Assembly: GCA_021521415.1 (NCBI GenBank)
Contig: JAIQDT010001133.1
Location: 186,001 to 250,000 of the forward strand
DNA from: Bidens hawaiensis
Lineage: Eukaryota; Streptophyta; Magnoliopsida; Asterales; Asteraceae
Reading direction: 5' to 3'
DNA length: 64,000 nucleotides
Part shown: positions 11,197 to 21,464 of the stretch, piece by piece
Numbering within the stretch: position 1 is the first letter of the stretch
Layout of the letters: each line of letters starts with the position of its first letter
Program-made: the position numbers and the translations under genes
The notes under the pieces: generated by a model
Told to the model about the DNA's origin: nothing
Databases searched by the model: none
What the model saw: the letters and a program-made list of their open reading frames with translations, nothing else

Positions 11197-12059
11197 TATA
11201 TATATATAAACCCCACCGTCGATTAAAGAAAAGGTATCGTTGCAACGCTTTGAAGTCTCCACGCCAACTTGCAAAAGGTTTCAACTGTTTGGCAAAGGAG
11301 AAAAAGATAAACCAATTGAATTCACAACTTTACAACGACCTTGATTGGTTGCTGGAAGAAAAGGTCGAATTAGTAAAAGAAAGCAATAATTGAGTTCTTG
11401 CTTTACTACCGATTTGGAATGGGTCCTACTAGGGACACCCACCTAATATGCTGCGTATAAGGCTATACGCGGCGTATTAGTGTATGATTTGACGTTCTAG
11501 CCTGCAAAAGCTGGGCTCGGTTGTCATATCGTACCCTAATACGCCGCGTATAGCCCTATACTCGGCGTATTGGTTTTTTTATATTATTGGAGCTCGGCTC
11601 CCTCCCCTCCCTCTCCATCCTTTCTCTTTTCTTTTTTTTACATCACCCTCACCTTCACTCTCACCATCTTCATTCAACCAACAACACACTTTTTGGTATA
11701 TGTAAATATCGTGGTTCAACCATTTATTTTCGGAGTCGAACGAGGAGGAGCCGTGTTACGTCAGAGTCAGACGAGGGGGAGCCGGGGAACACCGGAGTCG
11801 GACGAGGAGGAGCCGGGTTACGCCAGAGTCGGACGAGGAGGAGCCGGGTTACGCCGCTAACGATTAGCCTGGCACGTCGTGGTTACCCGACTTGAACCAG
11901 GTTTCGTTTTATCTTTATTTAGTATGAAGTCGGTAGTTGTACATGTTAGGACAGAGATTTGGTAGCTGGTTTAGTTTTGTTATGTGTGATCAAGAGAGAT
12001 GGTTTATACTTTATAGGGACTTTTGAAAAACTAAACCATATTTAATTGTAATTTGGGTT
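11197..12059 (+). other. Retrotransposon-like non-coding fragment with inverted 'tacgccgcgtat' words
   Basis: No protein is supported. Words such as 'ctgcgtataaggctatacgc' (about 11450) and 'acgccgcgtatagccctata' (about 11540) are followed by a TATA-like 'tttttatattattgg' (about 11576) and a pyrimidine-rich leader. This is LTR promoter style, but I found neither border. The overlapping small ORFs come from the tandem repeat at 11733-11851. Confidence 0.35.
11733..11851 (+). repeat. GC-rich tandem repeat, four units of about 34-36 bp
   Basis: The unit 'gagtcggacgaggaggagcc' plus 'gggttacgccag' repeats four times with small changes and stands out as a GC island in AT-rich DNA. Translated frames look like basic/acidic low-complexity peptides and are not convincing genes. 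Confidence 0.8.
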
Positions 12060-13074
12060 CCGTTATGATAATGATTTAAAATTTGTCTAGGCACCGGCCG
12101 TTATACTACACCATGCCTACTATATAGACACCACCTATATGAGACCTAATATTTTTCACTCAGCACACCACTACATTATGTTTAGTTAGAATTAAATCGG
12201 TTATTATAGTCAGCCTGAACAGTTTTACGGTAACCCTAGCTCGCCGGGCCTCCCAAATTTGAACCAAGTTTCCCGGACTATTACCGTTATTGTTAAATTT
12301 TTTATTATAGTATTGCTATTAAAATATTAATATTATTATTAAAATATTATTATTGTTTTTATTAAAGTCAAACGAACAAGCTTGTATGTTCAACAATAAT
12401 GCAAAAACCGAAGGATTTTATAAGGCATAAAGAGGGGTGACGGCTGAGAATGCTTCTTAGGGTTTAGGTAAAGTTTGTGGCAGAGATTATGAGTCTTGTT
12501 TATATAGGAATATCAAAAACGAACCATATTTGGAAGATTTACTCGTTTAAGTAACTAAATACGATATTAATGATCAAATCAATGAAATAAGTTGTAGATT
12601 TCGTGCATGATCAGTAATTTATAAATATGGACTTGTATTTTAGTTATAATCCTTTTCTTGGACCTTAATTTACTTGATTTATGCCAAAAATAAGCGATTT
12701 GGATGCCAAAAACAAATTAGGAAACAAAATAAGATATTTAATGAAAAAATCTAGTACAATAACTAACAAATTTTGGCTTGGACACCAAGAAAACGAAATT
12801 GGACTAGCTATAACATTTCTTGGAGTTTATGTTTCGTTAATTTAATCAAAAATTGGAAAGAATTGACAAAATTAGTCCCTATAGTTCCCGAAAATGCGAT
12901 TTTTAGCCGTTTTAAGCGATTTTAAAGGTTTCTAAGGATTATTTGGCATGATTGAAAGTTATGGAATTATAAAATAAGTTAAACCAAGTTAAATACAAGT
13001 TTTAATCAGTTCAAAAGATCCGAATTACATTCTCGAATCGGTTTAAACAAATACAAAAAATCCGAGATGTTACA
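12060..13074 (-). repeat. Chromovirus-like LTR fragment (LTR C), minus strand
   Basis: Read on the minus strand from 13074 it starts TGTAACATCTCGGATTTT, like LTR B at 15477. About 560 bases in, it has a TATA segment 'cctatataaacaag' and then 'ctaaaccct...cagccgtcac', words found at the same place in LTR B (about 15990-16070). It sits right next to copia coding sequence (13075 onward). The left border is uncertain and no target duplication was found. Confidence 0.55.
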
Positions 13075-13112
13075 CTATGGTTCCTAATGTTAAATTGTCT
13101 AAAGCCGAGGAC
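13075..13112 (+). pseudogene. Copia RT fragment, left of the LTR insertion
   Basis: The bases encode M-V-P-N-V-K-L-S-K-A-E-D. After removal of the nested LTRs (13113-17294) this continues in frame into the D-V-D-A-N-A-T-E-Y-R-K-L-V-G of the right-hand piece at 17295. Such a join is expected at the RT/RNase H boundary of copia polyproteins. Too short to stand alone; the support comes from the precise join. Confidence 0.6.
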
Positions 13113-16100
13113 TGTAATGTGACATTCATCAATTTCGGGTCTTGTTTGTATTCGTTTTTGTATTTGTTTATTATGTAAACCGACCCGATTTGTAAACCGA
13201 AGCTTATGCTATAATCAAAATAATGGATTTATGTTACAATATTGTTTCACACTTGTTGGGTCTTGAAAACATCCTATTTTTATTTTTATTTATTTATTTA
13301 TTATTTATTTATTTATTTATTTATTTTTTTGTTTTGTGTTTTTGTCTTGATCCATTTTGCATGAAAACTCTTGTGTCTCACACCCATATTTGACCACCAA
13401 CATTACCCTATATATACACCACCTTTCCTCTTCATTTTCCCTTGCTACAACTCCAAAAAAAAAACTCTTTCAAACATCAAAGATTCAAGGTTATCTTCTT
13501 AAGTGTTCTTGAAGGATTTTGGTCTTTCATCTTAATTAGTTTATGTAGCCTCATTAATACTTGTTTATGGTTGTGCAACATATATATAATATACACCCCT
13601 TGTTTACCTTTGGTAGTTACTTCTCCGATTCCGGTCGGTGAGGTTTCGGACCCCATAAGGCAAGGCTTCATGGAGGACTTCGTGTCCTTGATATATATAC
13701 ATCTATATAACTTTTTCATACATATTAATCTTGCTTATTTTAGTTTGTTGGTCATGTTTACAAGTTCCATGGTTATGGGTTTTTAAGAGTCTATGCTTCG
13801 GTTTAACCGTAAATAGCTCTAAACCGTAAACCGAACTTTGTTACTAGTTTTGATTGTTTAAACATACTTAGTGTTAGATCTAAGTTTCTAAAATCATTTT
13901 TACAAATTCTATGGTTATGGGTTTGTAGAATCTTACCTCGGTCTTAACCCGAAACACGATCCGAACCGAAAACCGAACTTTTGTTAACTTTCGGTATTTT
14001 TTTATTTGTACATTATTATACAAGTTATTTAGTGTTTGGACATGTGGAAACCATCTATGAACTTGTTGTAAGATGGAAACCGAACCAAACCGATTCTTGC
14101 TCGCTTAAGACACACAAGTGTGTTTTTTTAGCCATCAAGACTTGTATATTTCTTTAAAAATAGTTACAAATTGATTTTTAAATATTTTCTTAAGTACTTG
14201 GAAATGTTGGATCCAACTTGATCTCATAACAAAGTTTGGACCGACAAAACCGAACACTCGCTTAACGTGCGTTGTTAGTTCTAAAACAATGGAACTACAT
14301 ACTTGGTTAAGTCTTATTAAATTTTATTGAGTTATCTCATAACATTCAATATTTTGGAAAGTTGACTTTGGGTTTGACCAATTATCAAGACCCGAACCGA
14401 CAACCCGAACACTCGATAAAAAAACCCGTTTTAGTATCTTTATTCCTAAGGGATTTGCATTCTTGCATTTTACCCACCTTATTACTTAACATAGGTTGAG
14501 TAAATATTAAGGTTAGATACTTTAACCCGGTTTCGAGCAAACTTACATTTTTAAAGGGTTATTATTATAAATTCTTAAATAGTCACATTTTAAACCTTGA
14601 ACTTTAATTATTTACATTTCTCAACATTTGTTTTGTTTAAAGACCTTCAAGACAACCTTTCTAAATTCAAGACTTCTTTTCTTTTTAGGCATTGTGCGTT
14701 AAACTCGTCGTTCCGACAAATCTCCAAATTATCATCTTTCAAGTTTACTACTTGAAGGTGAGTACTTCATACCCCATTTTCCATCTTTTATTTTGGGGGT
14801 GACATTTCATACTTATTCAACAAAATGCTTTATATTTGAATCTTAAACCACAAACGTAGTTGTATACTTTACCTAAATAATTGCTCGATTTGGTGTTCTA
14901 TGCTTATATGCCTATGTGTTTATCGCTTTTGGTTGGTGGAACTATAAAATCCTAGACTATTTGGCATCCCCTTATAGCAAGGTGTCGTTAACGTAATGCA
15001 ATTAACGATAAATATAAAATCCTAGACTATTTGGCATCCCCTTATAGCTAGGTGTCGCTAATGTGTTTAGCGATATCTATTTATCCAAATTACCACTTTT
15101 ATTTATCGTTTCGTATGCAAGTTTTGTGGCTATCTTTATTATATACTAGTATGATCAAACTTATGAATTGCTCACCGACCTTTGTGTTGACAAACTTTAT
15201 TTTATGAAATGTTGCATGTTTGCATCTTGGTTGATTTATGATTGTGAAGAAAACGACATCAAAGACCTTAGGATATTAGTAAAGATGAACAATATCAATT
15301 TGCCATATTTTGTGATATCTTGTTTATGGTTATTTTATGGATAATTGTTATGTGACATTTTCGATGTTGTAAAATGAAATGAGTTTATTAAATATTGTCA
15401 ATTTAATTAGTGTCATGTGCTTATGGACAATCGTTACACCTCGGCATGTTCAGCCGCCTTTGGTCGGGGTGTGACATGTAACATTTCGGATCTTTTGTAT
15501 TCGTATTTGTATTTTTTTTATTGGTTTTCCAACGTTATTCGGATCTTAATCATTAATAAAATCATGCAATTATAAGTATCCAAGAGTGTAATTCCATTTT
15601 GTATCCTTTATGTTATTCAAGTTGGTCATTTCTTGCATAACTCTTAAATAATCAAAAATTAACACTTTAAACAAGTTGAAGGACTAAAACTACCAAACCA
15701 CGCAACCCCCCCCCCCCCTAGGGAGGGTGAGTGGGTCACATAGCGCGACCAATGACCTGTACATATTCTTTTGATTATTATGTTTCCTAGTTCTTATTTG
15801 GTGCTAAGTAGATTATTTTTTGACCGAATCACTTGATTTCAGCCCCAAGAAAACTAATTTAGACTAATTACTTGTCACATACAATAACCCCTTCATCAAG
15901 AATGAATTTTGATAATTATATAGTTGATTTAGTCATTAGAACAATATTCAGTTTCTTAAACAAGCATATTAACTAAAATTGACTCATGCTTGCATATCCT
16001 ATATAAACAAGGCATAATTCATATACCAAAATCCTCCCTAAACCCTGATTATATTATCCCAGCCGTCACCTACATCTAGCCCTCAAGTTCTTCTTGGTTT

Positions 16101-17294
16101 TTGCCATATTACTCAAAGATACAAGCTTTGGTGTTTAACTTTACCATAATCTCAACCTTTGACTTTAGTTTTCGATCGATTCATACATTTTTCGGGTAAG
16201 TTGTTTGCTGTAAGTCATTCATTATTATTCCTTAGTCAATAACCCTCAATAAATTTCTGATATCGAGGGGTATTGACGGGTCAATTTAACAAAAACCCAT
16301 TCAAGGGCATATCGGTCAATAACTTTGACTAATCAATTTCTCATACTTCTGGTCGGAACCGACTTTCGGTCCAGAAGAATTTTATTTTATTTTTTTTAGA
16401 TTTTAAGGTTACTGACCAAAACCCGACTTTTGACTCGCTGTTCGAATTCTGGTCAGTACCAGCTCGCTTAAACGTTTAATTTCTCATAACCGGAGTTCTA
16501 GACATCCGTTTGGAACGATTTCAGCGGCAGTGTTCTCGGTATTAACAGTAGTTATTTTTCTTAAAGTTTCAAGTTTATTTGATTTACTTCATTTGACGCA
16601 TTAGAGGACGATTCGTTTATTTATTCATCGTTTATTCTTATTCTTATTCACTTGCCTACGCAATAAGGTGAGATTTATCATTCCCCTTTAATTTACTGAT
16701 TTTCATAAGTTTTGAGGGCATATATGTACTAATATTTATTTTTGTATTACATATATACACAAACTAGCAAACGTATAATTGTGTGTATTCGATCAAATGT
16801 TACTTGCTTACATGTTTACTTTATCGCATTCGGAGAGGTACATCATAATCACATTTATAGTATGATAACGCCAGATTCGCTAGGCAATGGTCAATTGACA
16901 CATTAATTGCTCATGGTTGGATTGTTTATTACCGCATTTATTTCGTTTTCCTTATTTATTTATATATTATTATATCATGAAAAAATGGTGATATTCTCAC
17001 TCAGCCTACTATTGACAAATTCTATTCTATTTTCTATGCATATATAGGTTACCATTTGACTCGAAGTTCAATGTGAAGATCGCATAGAAGGACTTCTTAT
17101 TTATATTTTTATTTGTTTGGGATTATATACTTGTTTTGGTTTGTTTGTCATGTTTAGATAATTTGTGCACTTTAATTTGAAATAATTAATTTAATAGATA
17201 TTATGGTATTTTATTTTATGATAGTACCTTTGAGCTGTGAACAATCAGTTCGCCCCCCCCCCCCGACATTTCCGCCGTAGGTTGGGCTGTGACA
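13113..17294 (+). mobile_element. Chromovirus-like solo LTR B inserted in copia coding DNA, itself split by LTR A
   Basis: It starts TGTAA (13113-13117), is interrupted by LTR A, and resumes at 15482 with 'catttcggatcttttgtatt'. It ends at 17294 with 'ccgtaggttgggctgtgaca'. The flanks are AGGAC (13108-13112) and AGGAT (17295-17299), a 5-bp target duplication with one change. A TATA segment lies at about 15989. No internal coding region remains, so it is a solo LTR of about 1.8 kb. Confidence 0.7.
13118..15476 (+). mobile_element. Chromovirus-like solo LTR A inserted in LTR B
   Basis: 2,359 bp, starts 'tgtgacattcatcaatttcg' and ends 'tttggtcggggtgtgaca'. Both sides carry TGTAA (13113-13117 and 15477-15481). 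A TATA box 'ccctatatatacacc' is at about 13405. ORFs inside (for example 13442-13786) are leader sequence, not genes. The starting words match the minus-strand LTR ending at 62931. Confidence 0.75.
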
Positions 17295-17672
17295 AGGATG
17301 ATGTTGATGCAAATGCAACGGAGTACCGAAAGTTGGTTGGGTGTCTTCGTTACTTGTTAAACACTCGACCTGATTTGGAATTTTCGGTTGGCATGGTCAG
17401 TAGATATATGCAAACTCCAAAGAAGTCTCACTTGGCAGCAATTAAACAAATTCTTCAGATTATTCAAGGAACTGATGGATGGGGATCAGGTATAAACGAT
17501 GTGGATCAAAGGAGTTGATCGGGTACGGTGATAGTAGCCATAACATTGATGAAGATGATGAAAGAAACACTACCTGTCATGTGTTTTATTATGGGGGAGC
17601 CCGATTTATTGGTGCACGCAAAAGCAATGCGCACCGTAGCGCTTTCGTCATGCGAGACAGATTACATGGCTG
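17295..17672 (+). pseudogene. Copia RT C-terminus / RNase H fragment
   Basis: Frames encode recognisable copia motifs: ATEYRKLVGCLRYLLNTRPD, then SRYMQTPKKSHLAAIKQIL, then LIGYGDSSHN, CHVFYYGGARF and LSSCETDYMA (RNase H). At least two frameshifts separate these pieces (near 17490 and 17620), so the protein is dead. The last codons run into a hAT-like MITE at 17673 and the frame resumes at 18225. Confidence 0.85.
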
Positions 17673-18224
17673 GAGTGTTTTAAAAACCGGTACGTACCGG
17701 CCAGTTGAACCAGTTATACCATATTTTGGCAAGGCAAGCGGTATTTAGAGCCCGGTATTTTTGAGCGGTTTGCTAGAACATCGTATCGCCGGTTTTTTTT
17801 TAAAATAGCGGTTTAAACCAGCAAACTGGTTTTAAACCAAGATATTTTTGATACTTTTTGCGGCCTATATTTTATAAAAATAACCTTTAAGCTAGCAGAT
17901 AAGGTTTAAATGGGTAATCAAATTAAACACCGAATCATTAATAAACAAATTTTGTATCATGCAAATCCAAGGTTGATTTATTTACATCTTTTGTAATGGA
18001 TTAAGTTTCTATTTGACTTATCATTGTTCATGTGTGATGTTTGATTCATATTTGAGGTTTATTAATGTACTTTTGAGTTGCTTTTTAAGTTAAAGTTGTA
18101 TTTATATTGAATTAAAAGGTAAACTATTCAACCCGGTTGAACCTCCCGTTACATCCCGGTTTAACCGAATATACCATTTTTAAACCAAATCTGGCACGAG
18201 TAAAATACCAGTATTAAGATATTG
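17673..18224. mobile_element. hAT-like MITE, 552 bp, with 8-bp target duplication
   Basis: CATGGCTG occurs at 17665-17672 and again at 18225-18232. The left end 'gagtgttttaaaaaccggta' and the reverse complement of the right end 'caatatcttaatactggta' form imperfect inverted repeats. Removing the insert restores the copia RNase H reading frame (Y-M-A | A-S-S-A-A). Eight-base duplications and AGTGTTTTAAAA-type ends suit hAT. No transposase. Confidence 0.75.
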
Positions 18225-18535
18225 CATGGCTGCGAGTTCAGCTGCGGGACAAGCTGTATGGTTAGGTAAATTGTTGGTAGAATTGACCGGAAGGAAATTG
18301 CAAGAAGTGGTGTTAAAAATCTCGTTTTTCATAGTCGGAGCAAGCACATAAAGTCCCTATTTCACTATATACGGGAGTGTGTGGAGCGAATGAGTTAGCG
18401 GTGGAGCACATTAGTGGCAAGGAACAACGAGCTGACATTCTTACAAAAGCACTTGCGAGAATCAAGTTTGACGAGATGAGAAGATTGCTCGGCGTTGGAT
18501 ATCTCCTAGTTTCAAGTCGGAAATTAGGGGGTGAT
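18225..18535 (+). pseudogene. Copia RNase H C-terminus and polypurine tract
   Basis: Encodes A-S-S-A-A-G-Q-A-V-W-L-G, then after a damaged stretch RECVERNELAVEHISGKEQR and ADILTKALARIKFDEMRRLL, the normal C-terminus of copia RNase H. It is followed by 'aaattaggggg' (about 18521-18531), a polypurine tract just before the 3' LTR at 18536. Frameshifts near 18320-18360 break it. Confidence 0.8.
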
Positions 18536-18828
18536 TGTTGGTAATTTCCATCATATTAGGCCCGTCACCTGTATGTGACCGGGTTGGACCTATTGGGCAT
18601 ATGGAATTCATTAGTGTTGTAATGGGTTTACAATTGGGCTTTGATATTTGGTAATTACTTGTTGGCCAAGTTTGGGTCACCCTATAAATGCATAGCTATG
18701 TTAGGGTTATTGTATTATGAGAGGGATTATTGTATAGTTTTGAGCTAGTTTCTTAATTATAATAATGCGAGAGGTTTACCCTAAATATCGTATGCTCATT
18801 TGTGTTTCCATTATCAATTCGTTCTTGA
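18536..18828 (+). repeat. 3' LTR of the nested copia element
   Basis: 293 bp, starts TGTTGGTAATTTCC and ends TTCTTGA; roughly 90% like 5903-6205 by eye. TATAC follows directly (18829-18833) and matches the 5 bases before the left LTR. Confidence 0.8.
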
Positions 18829-18833
18829 TATAC

Positions 18834-19867
18834 GAGTATCAATTCTATTTTGAGAGTTTACTTTTTATAGTTTATTTACGTTACCATAACGAACCAAACT
18901 CGTACCAACCAAACTTGTGTCAATCCGTCGCCGCAACACAACATTTTTTTTGCCTCCTAGTTTAGAAAGTAGAGATGATTACTTATATTTTCATTCGTTG
19001 GTAATCTTATAATCATAAAATAAGATCATTACAATTCAGAATTAATTAGGCATGCTGTGCTTGTGGTTTGCCAAAATAATAAGTTTTGAGTTCCAACTTT
19101 AGTAACTAGTTCTTAGACCCGCGTGTTGCGCTGGGTAGGGAACTCAGTGGCGGCTTAGAACCCGTGCAACAAACTCAACGTTTAAAATATACAACGAAAC
19201 AAAAGATCTCGAGTGAATTAAATTAGTTGACGCACAGATCTCCGTCACGGTTGCAACATATTATCGTTCCAAATAATGGAACGTCATCATTGGCAAGCAT
19301 ACCATTCCTTTTATAAGATGCGTCTCTTTGTTGTACCTTAAAAATTAAGATGCCAACTAAAACTAATTGCTTTTCTTCATTTCATTAGGTCATAAACTCA
19401 TAATTACTACTTTTTTTCACTTCAAAGTTTGATCAAATTTAAGAAGCATTTGAATTACTTAGATCGGCTTCAAACCATCATGATAGCACAAAGGAATTTA
19501 AATACAACAAAGGCTCAGATCTCCATTACGGCAACAACATACATTGCCGTTCCAAATAACAGAGGTCATCATAGCGAATGCGCTCAAATTGGTTTCAAAC
19601 CATTATCATAGCACAAATAAATCAAGGGTAAAAAACAAATCCGATAACAACCTTGAACACCATCGACTCATAAAAACCCAAAAACGACCACTAAAATGAG
19701 AATAGTCTCATCGTTTCAACTCATAATTAGAGCATCGCATCATAGTTATATAAGCAATCGAACTATCTAAAGAGGTTAAGTTCTATGACAATCATCATAA
19801 CCTGGAACCCACACGTTGCAAATCCGCAGCTGCCATAGACGACCCGAAAGTCGCCGGCAACATAGCA
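18834..19867. other. Intergenic DNA with a Helitron-like 3' end
   Basis: No gene is supported. On the minus strand, hairpin ACCCAGCGCAACACGCGGGT (19119-19138 region) is followed by CTAAGAA and CTAG (19106-19109) then T, a good Helitron 3' terminus. The word 'cagatctccgt.acgg.' repeats at about 19236 and 19517 with 'cgttccaaataa', suggesting an old duplication about 280 bp apart. Confidence 0.5.
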
Positions 19868-19872
19868 ACAAC

Positions 19873-20863
19873 TGAAGAAACGTGGATCGACTCACTGGTA
19901 GACGATCTACTTTCCTCGGGTGTGATTATGCTATTTCACCGATGGTTCTCTGGGATCTGATGGATCTGGGTTCTTCCACCTACAAAATGAACAGCACCGT
20001 GAACTTACCCCTCAGAAAGGGACAGAGGGGTCCTCTTTGGGGTAACCCTCCGGTGTGAGAATAAGTATTTGTGGAAGAAGATAATAATATGTGAGAGTAA
20101 GGAATTTGGAGTGTATTGCTTAATAGCTGAATACTCTGTTATTGTCTGTTTCAGTGTGTCCCCTCCTTGTGGAGTTGATGTGATATTTATAGTGCTAGGG
20201 TTTCCCATGATTGGGCTCAGACCTAATTAGGGCCTTGTTGGCCTCCTCCAATTGCTTTGCGCCACGTGTCCTTTGGGACACCTGGTGCTTTTTCATTGGT
20301 TATAATCACGTGGTAGCACATGGGTTTTGCTGAGTTGTCCACCTTTCATTGGCAGCTGTCAACATCAGCATATTCTTATTCCTTAAAAAGATACCTTCTG
20401 GAAGGTCTGCACAATCAAGGTTGCCCTAATCCTGATTTGGATAAGGACGAGGTTGATTATGTGCATGTGTGATACGCGCCTATCCTGAGGATGCGCGAGG
20501 TCTTCTCTTTATTCTCACGCGCAGATGTTTCATGCGCAGATGTGATATGCACGAGCATGTGATATGCGCCACGCGCGGATGCGCCACGCGCATATGTGAT
20601 ATGCGTGAGCATATGTGATGCGTGAGCATATGTGATGCGTGAGCATATGTGATGCCTGAGCATCTGTGATGCGTGAGCATATGTGATGCCTGAGCATATG
20701 TGATATGCGTGAGCATATGTGATATGCGTGAGCATATGTGATATGCGCCATGCGCGTAGGTTTTGGCTTTGTGCCTTCATAATGTCTTGATTTCAAGCCT
20801 CTTGTCCATATCTTGTGGGTTGACCCGCCTCGCTCGGTGTTGAGGCGGGTACATACCTCTTCA
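19873..20863 (-). repeat. 3' LTR of Tat element 1
   Basis: 991 bp. It carries a TATA box on the minus strand (about 20183-20193), a G-box-like 'gccacgtgtc', and a short tandem array (see 20595-20750). Compared with the 5' LTR it has an 8-bp deletion near 20408 and a longer array; I saw no other clear differences. Confidence 0.95.
20595..20750. repeat. Short tandem array 'gagcatatgtgatgcgt' in the LTR
   Basis: About nine units of 16-20 bp ('gagcatatgtgatgcgt', 'gagcatatgtgatgcct', 'gagcatatgtgatatgcgt'). The 5' LTR of the same element has only about four to five (32211-32290). Overlapping reading frames here give repetitive His/Ser/Thr-rich peptides that are not genes. Confidence 0.85.
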
Positions 20864-20877
20864 AGCCCCCCCAGTCT
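20864..20877 (-). other. Polypurine tract of Tat element 1
   Basis: On the minus strand the bases just before the 3' LTR read ACTGGGGGGGCT and then TGAAGAGG, the LTR start. This primes plus-strand synthesis in the known gypsy cycle and confirms minus-strand orientation. Confidence 0.85.
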
Positions 20878-21099
20878 AATGTGTGTTTTGTCTCGCGCGA
20901 GCGAGGCAAGATAGATATTAGACTTAACAGTTTGCTCTTTCAGTAGGGGTTTGTCTTTTTCCTTTTATTACTCATCGTTGCGCGAAATTCTATCCTTTTT
21001 GTTGCAAACGAATCGTCCCTGCACGTGGTTGGTTGTTGCTGACATGCGTCAGTGATGGAGACGTGTCAGGCCTTTCGTGTGCTCGAGGTGCTACAGTTG

Positions 21100-21305
21100 C
21101 CTTTCGTGTCCCCTCACATGCTGTCAGGGACACGTGTCGCGCTCGCGTTGGTCCGTTCCTGCGAGTGGTGGCGCATGAACTCTGGCAGCAGCCGTATAGT
21201 TTCCTTTCGTGTCCCCTCACACAGTGTCAGGGACACGTGTCGCGCTCGCGTTGGCTTAAACCTGCGAGTGGGGGCGCGTGAAGTCCGATCAGCACCAATA
21301 TTTTT
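21100..21305 (+). promoter_or_regulatory. Duplicated upstream module with G-box palindromes
   Basis: Two direct repeats of about 100 bp lie upstream of the antisense gene's TATA box. Each has 'cgtgtcccctcaca.' and a palindrome GACACGTGTC (21129-21138 and 21232-21241), followed by 'gcgctcgcgttgg' and 'cctgcgagtg'. The CACGTG core is the plant G-box bound by bZIP and bHLH factors. The same arrangement occurs in element 2 (41812-42000). Confidence 0.7.
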
Positions 21306-21317
21306 CTCTCCTGGGCC

Positions 21318-21324
21318 TATAAAA
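21318..21324 (+). promoter_or_regulatory. TATA box of the antisense gene, element 1
   Basis: TATAAAA in the context 'gggcctataaaagccagccc', 141 bp before the ATG. The context is kept in element 2 (42025-42031). Confidence 0.75.
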
Positions 21325-21464
21325 GCCAGCCCTTAGAGTTTTTTTATCCTTCATCTTCTTGTTTAATATTCAGAGCTCTTTTCTTTCTTTGTATTCCGAT
21401 TACCTTTGTTCTGCTTCCAGATATCTGTTCTTCAGAAGCATCCTTTGTTCGTTGTCACAGTTGT

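Larger units (their letters stand above)
5898..18833 (+). mobile_element. Old Ty1/copia retrotransposon split by many nested insertions
   Basis: Two related LTRs (5903-6205 and 18536-18828, roughly 10% different by eye) face the same way and are flanked on the outside by the same 5 bases, TATAC (5898-5902 and 18829-18833). The left LTR is followed after 2 bases by an initiator-Met primer-binding site. The right LTR is preceded by a polypurine tract and by copia RT/RNase H coding remnants. The span is 12.9 kb, far longer than a copia element, because later insertions fill it: (TA)n-flanked elements (6307-11196), a Harbinger-like MITE (7146-7796), chromovirus-like LTRs (about 12060-17294) and a hAT-like MITE (17673-18224). 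Removing these leaves coding fragments that join in frame, which supports one original element. Confidence 0.75.

Noticed and set aside
13442..13786. 114-codon ORF with membrane-like segments
   Set aside because: It is the transcribed leader of solo LTR A; no family resemblance.
20595..20750. CRISPR-like spaced repeats
   Set aside because: Units are contiguous without unique spacers, and this is plant DNA.
20457..20796. His/Ser/Thr-rich repetitive ORFs in three frames
   Set aside because: All arise from the LTR tandem array; the same occurs at 32061-32508, 41112-41566 and 52606-53060.
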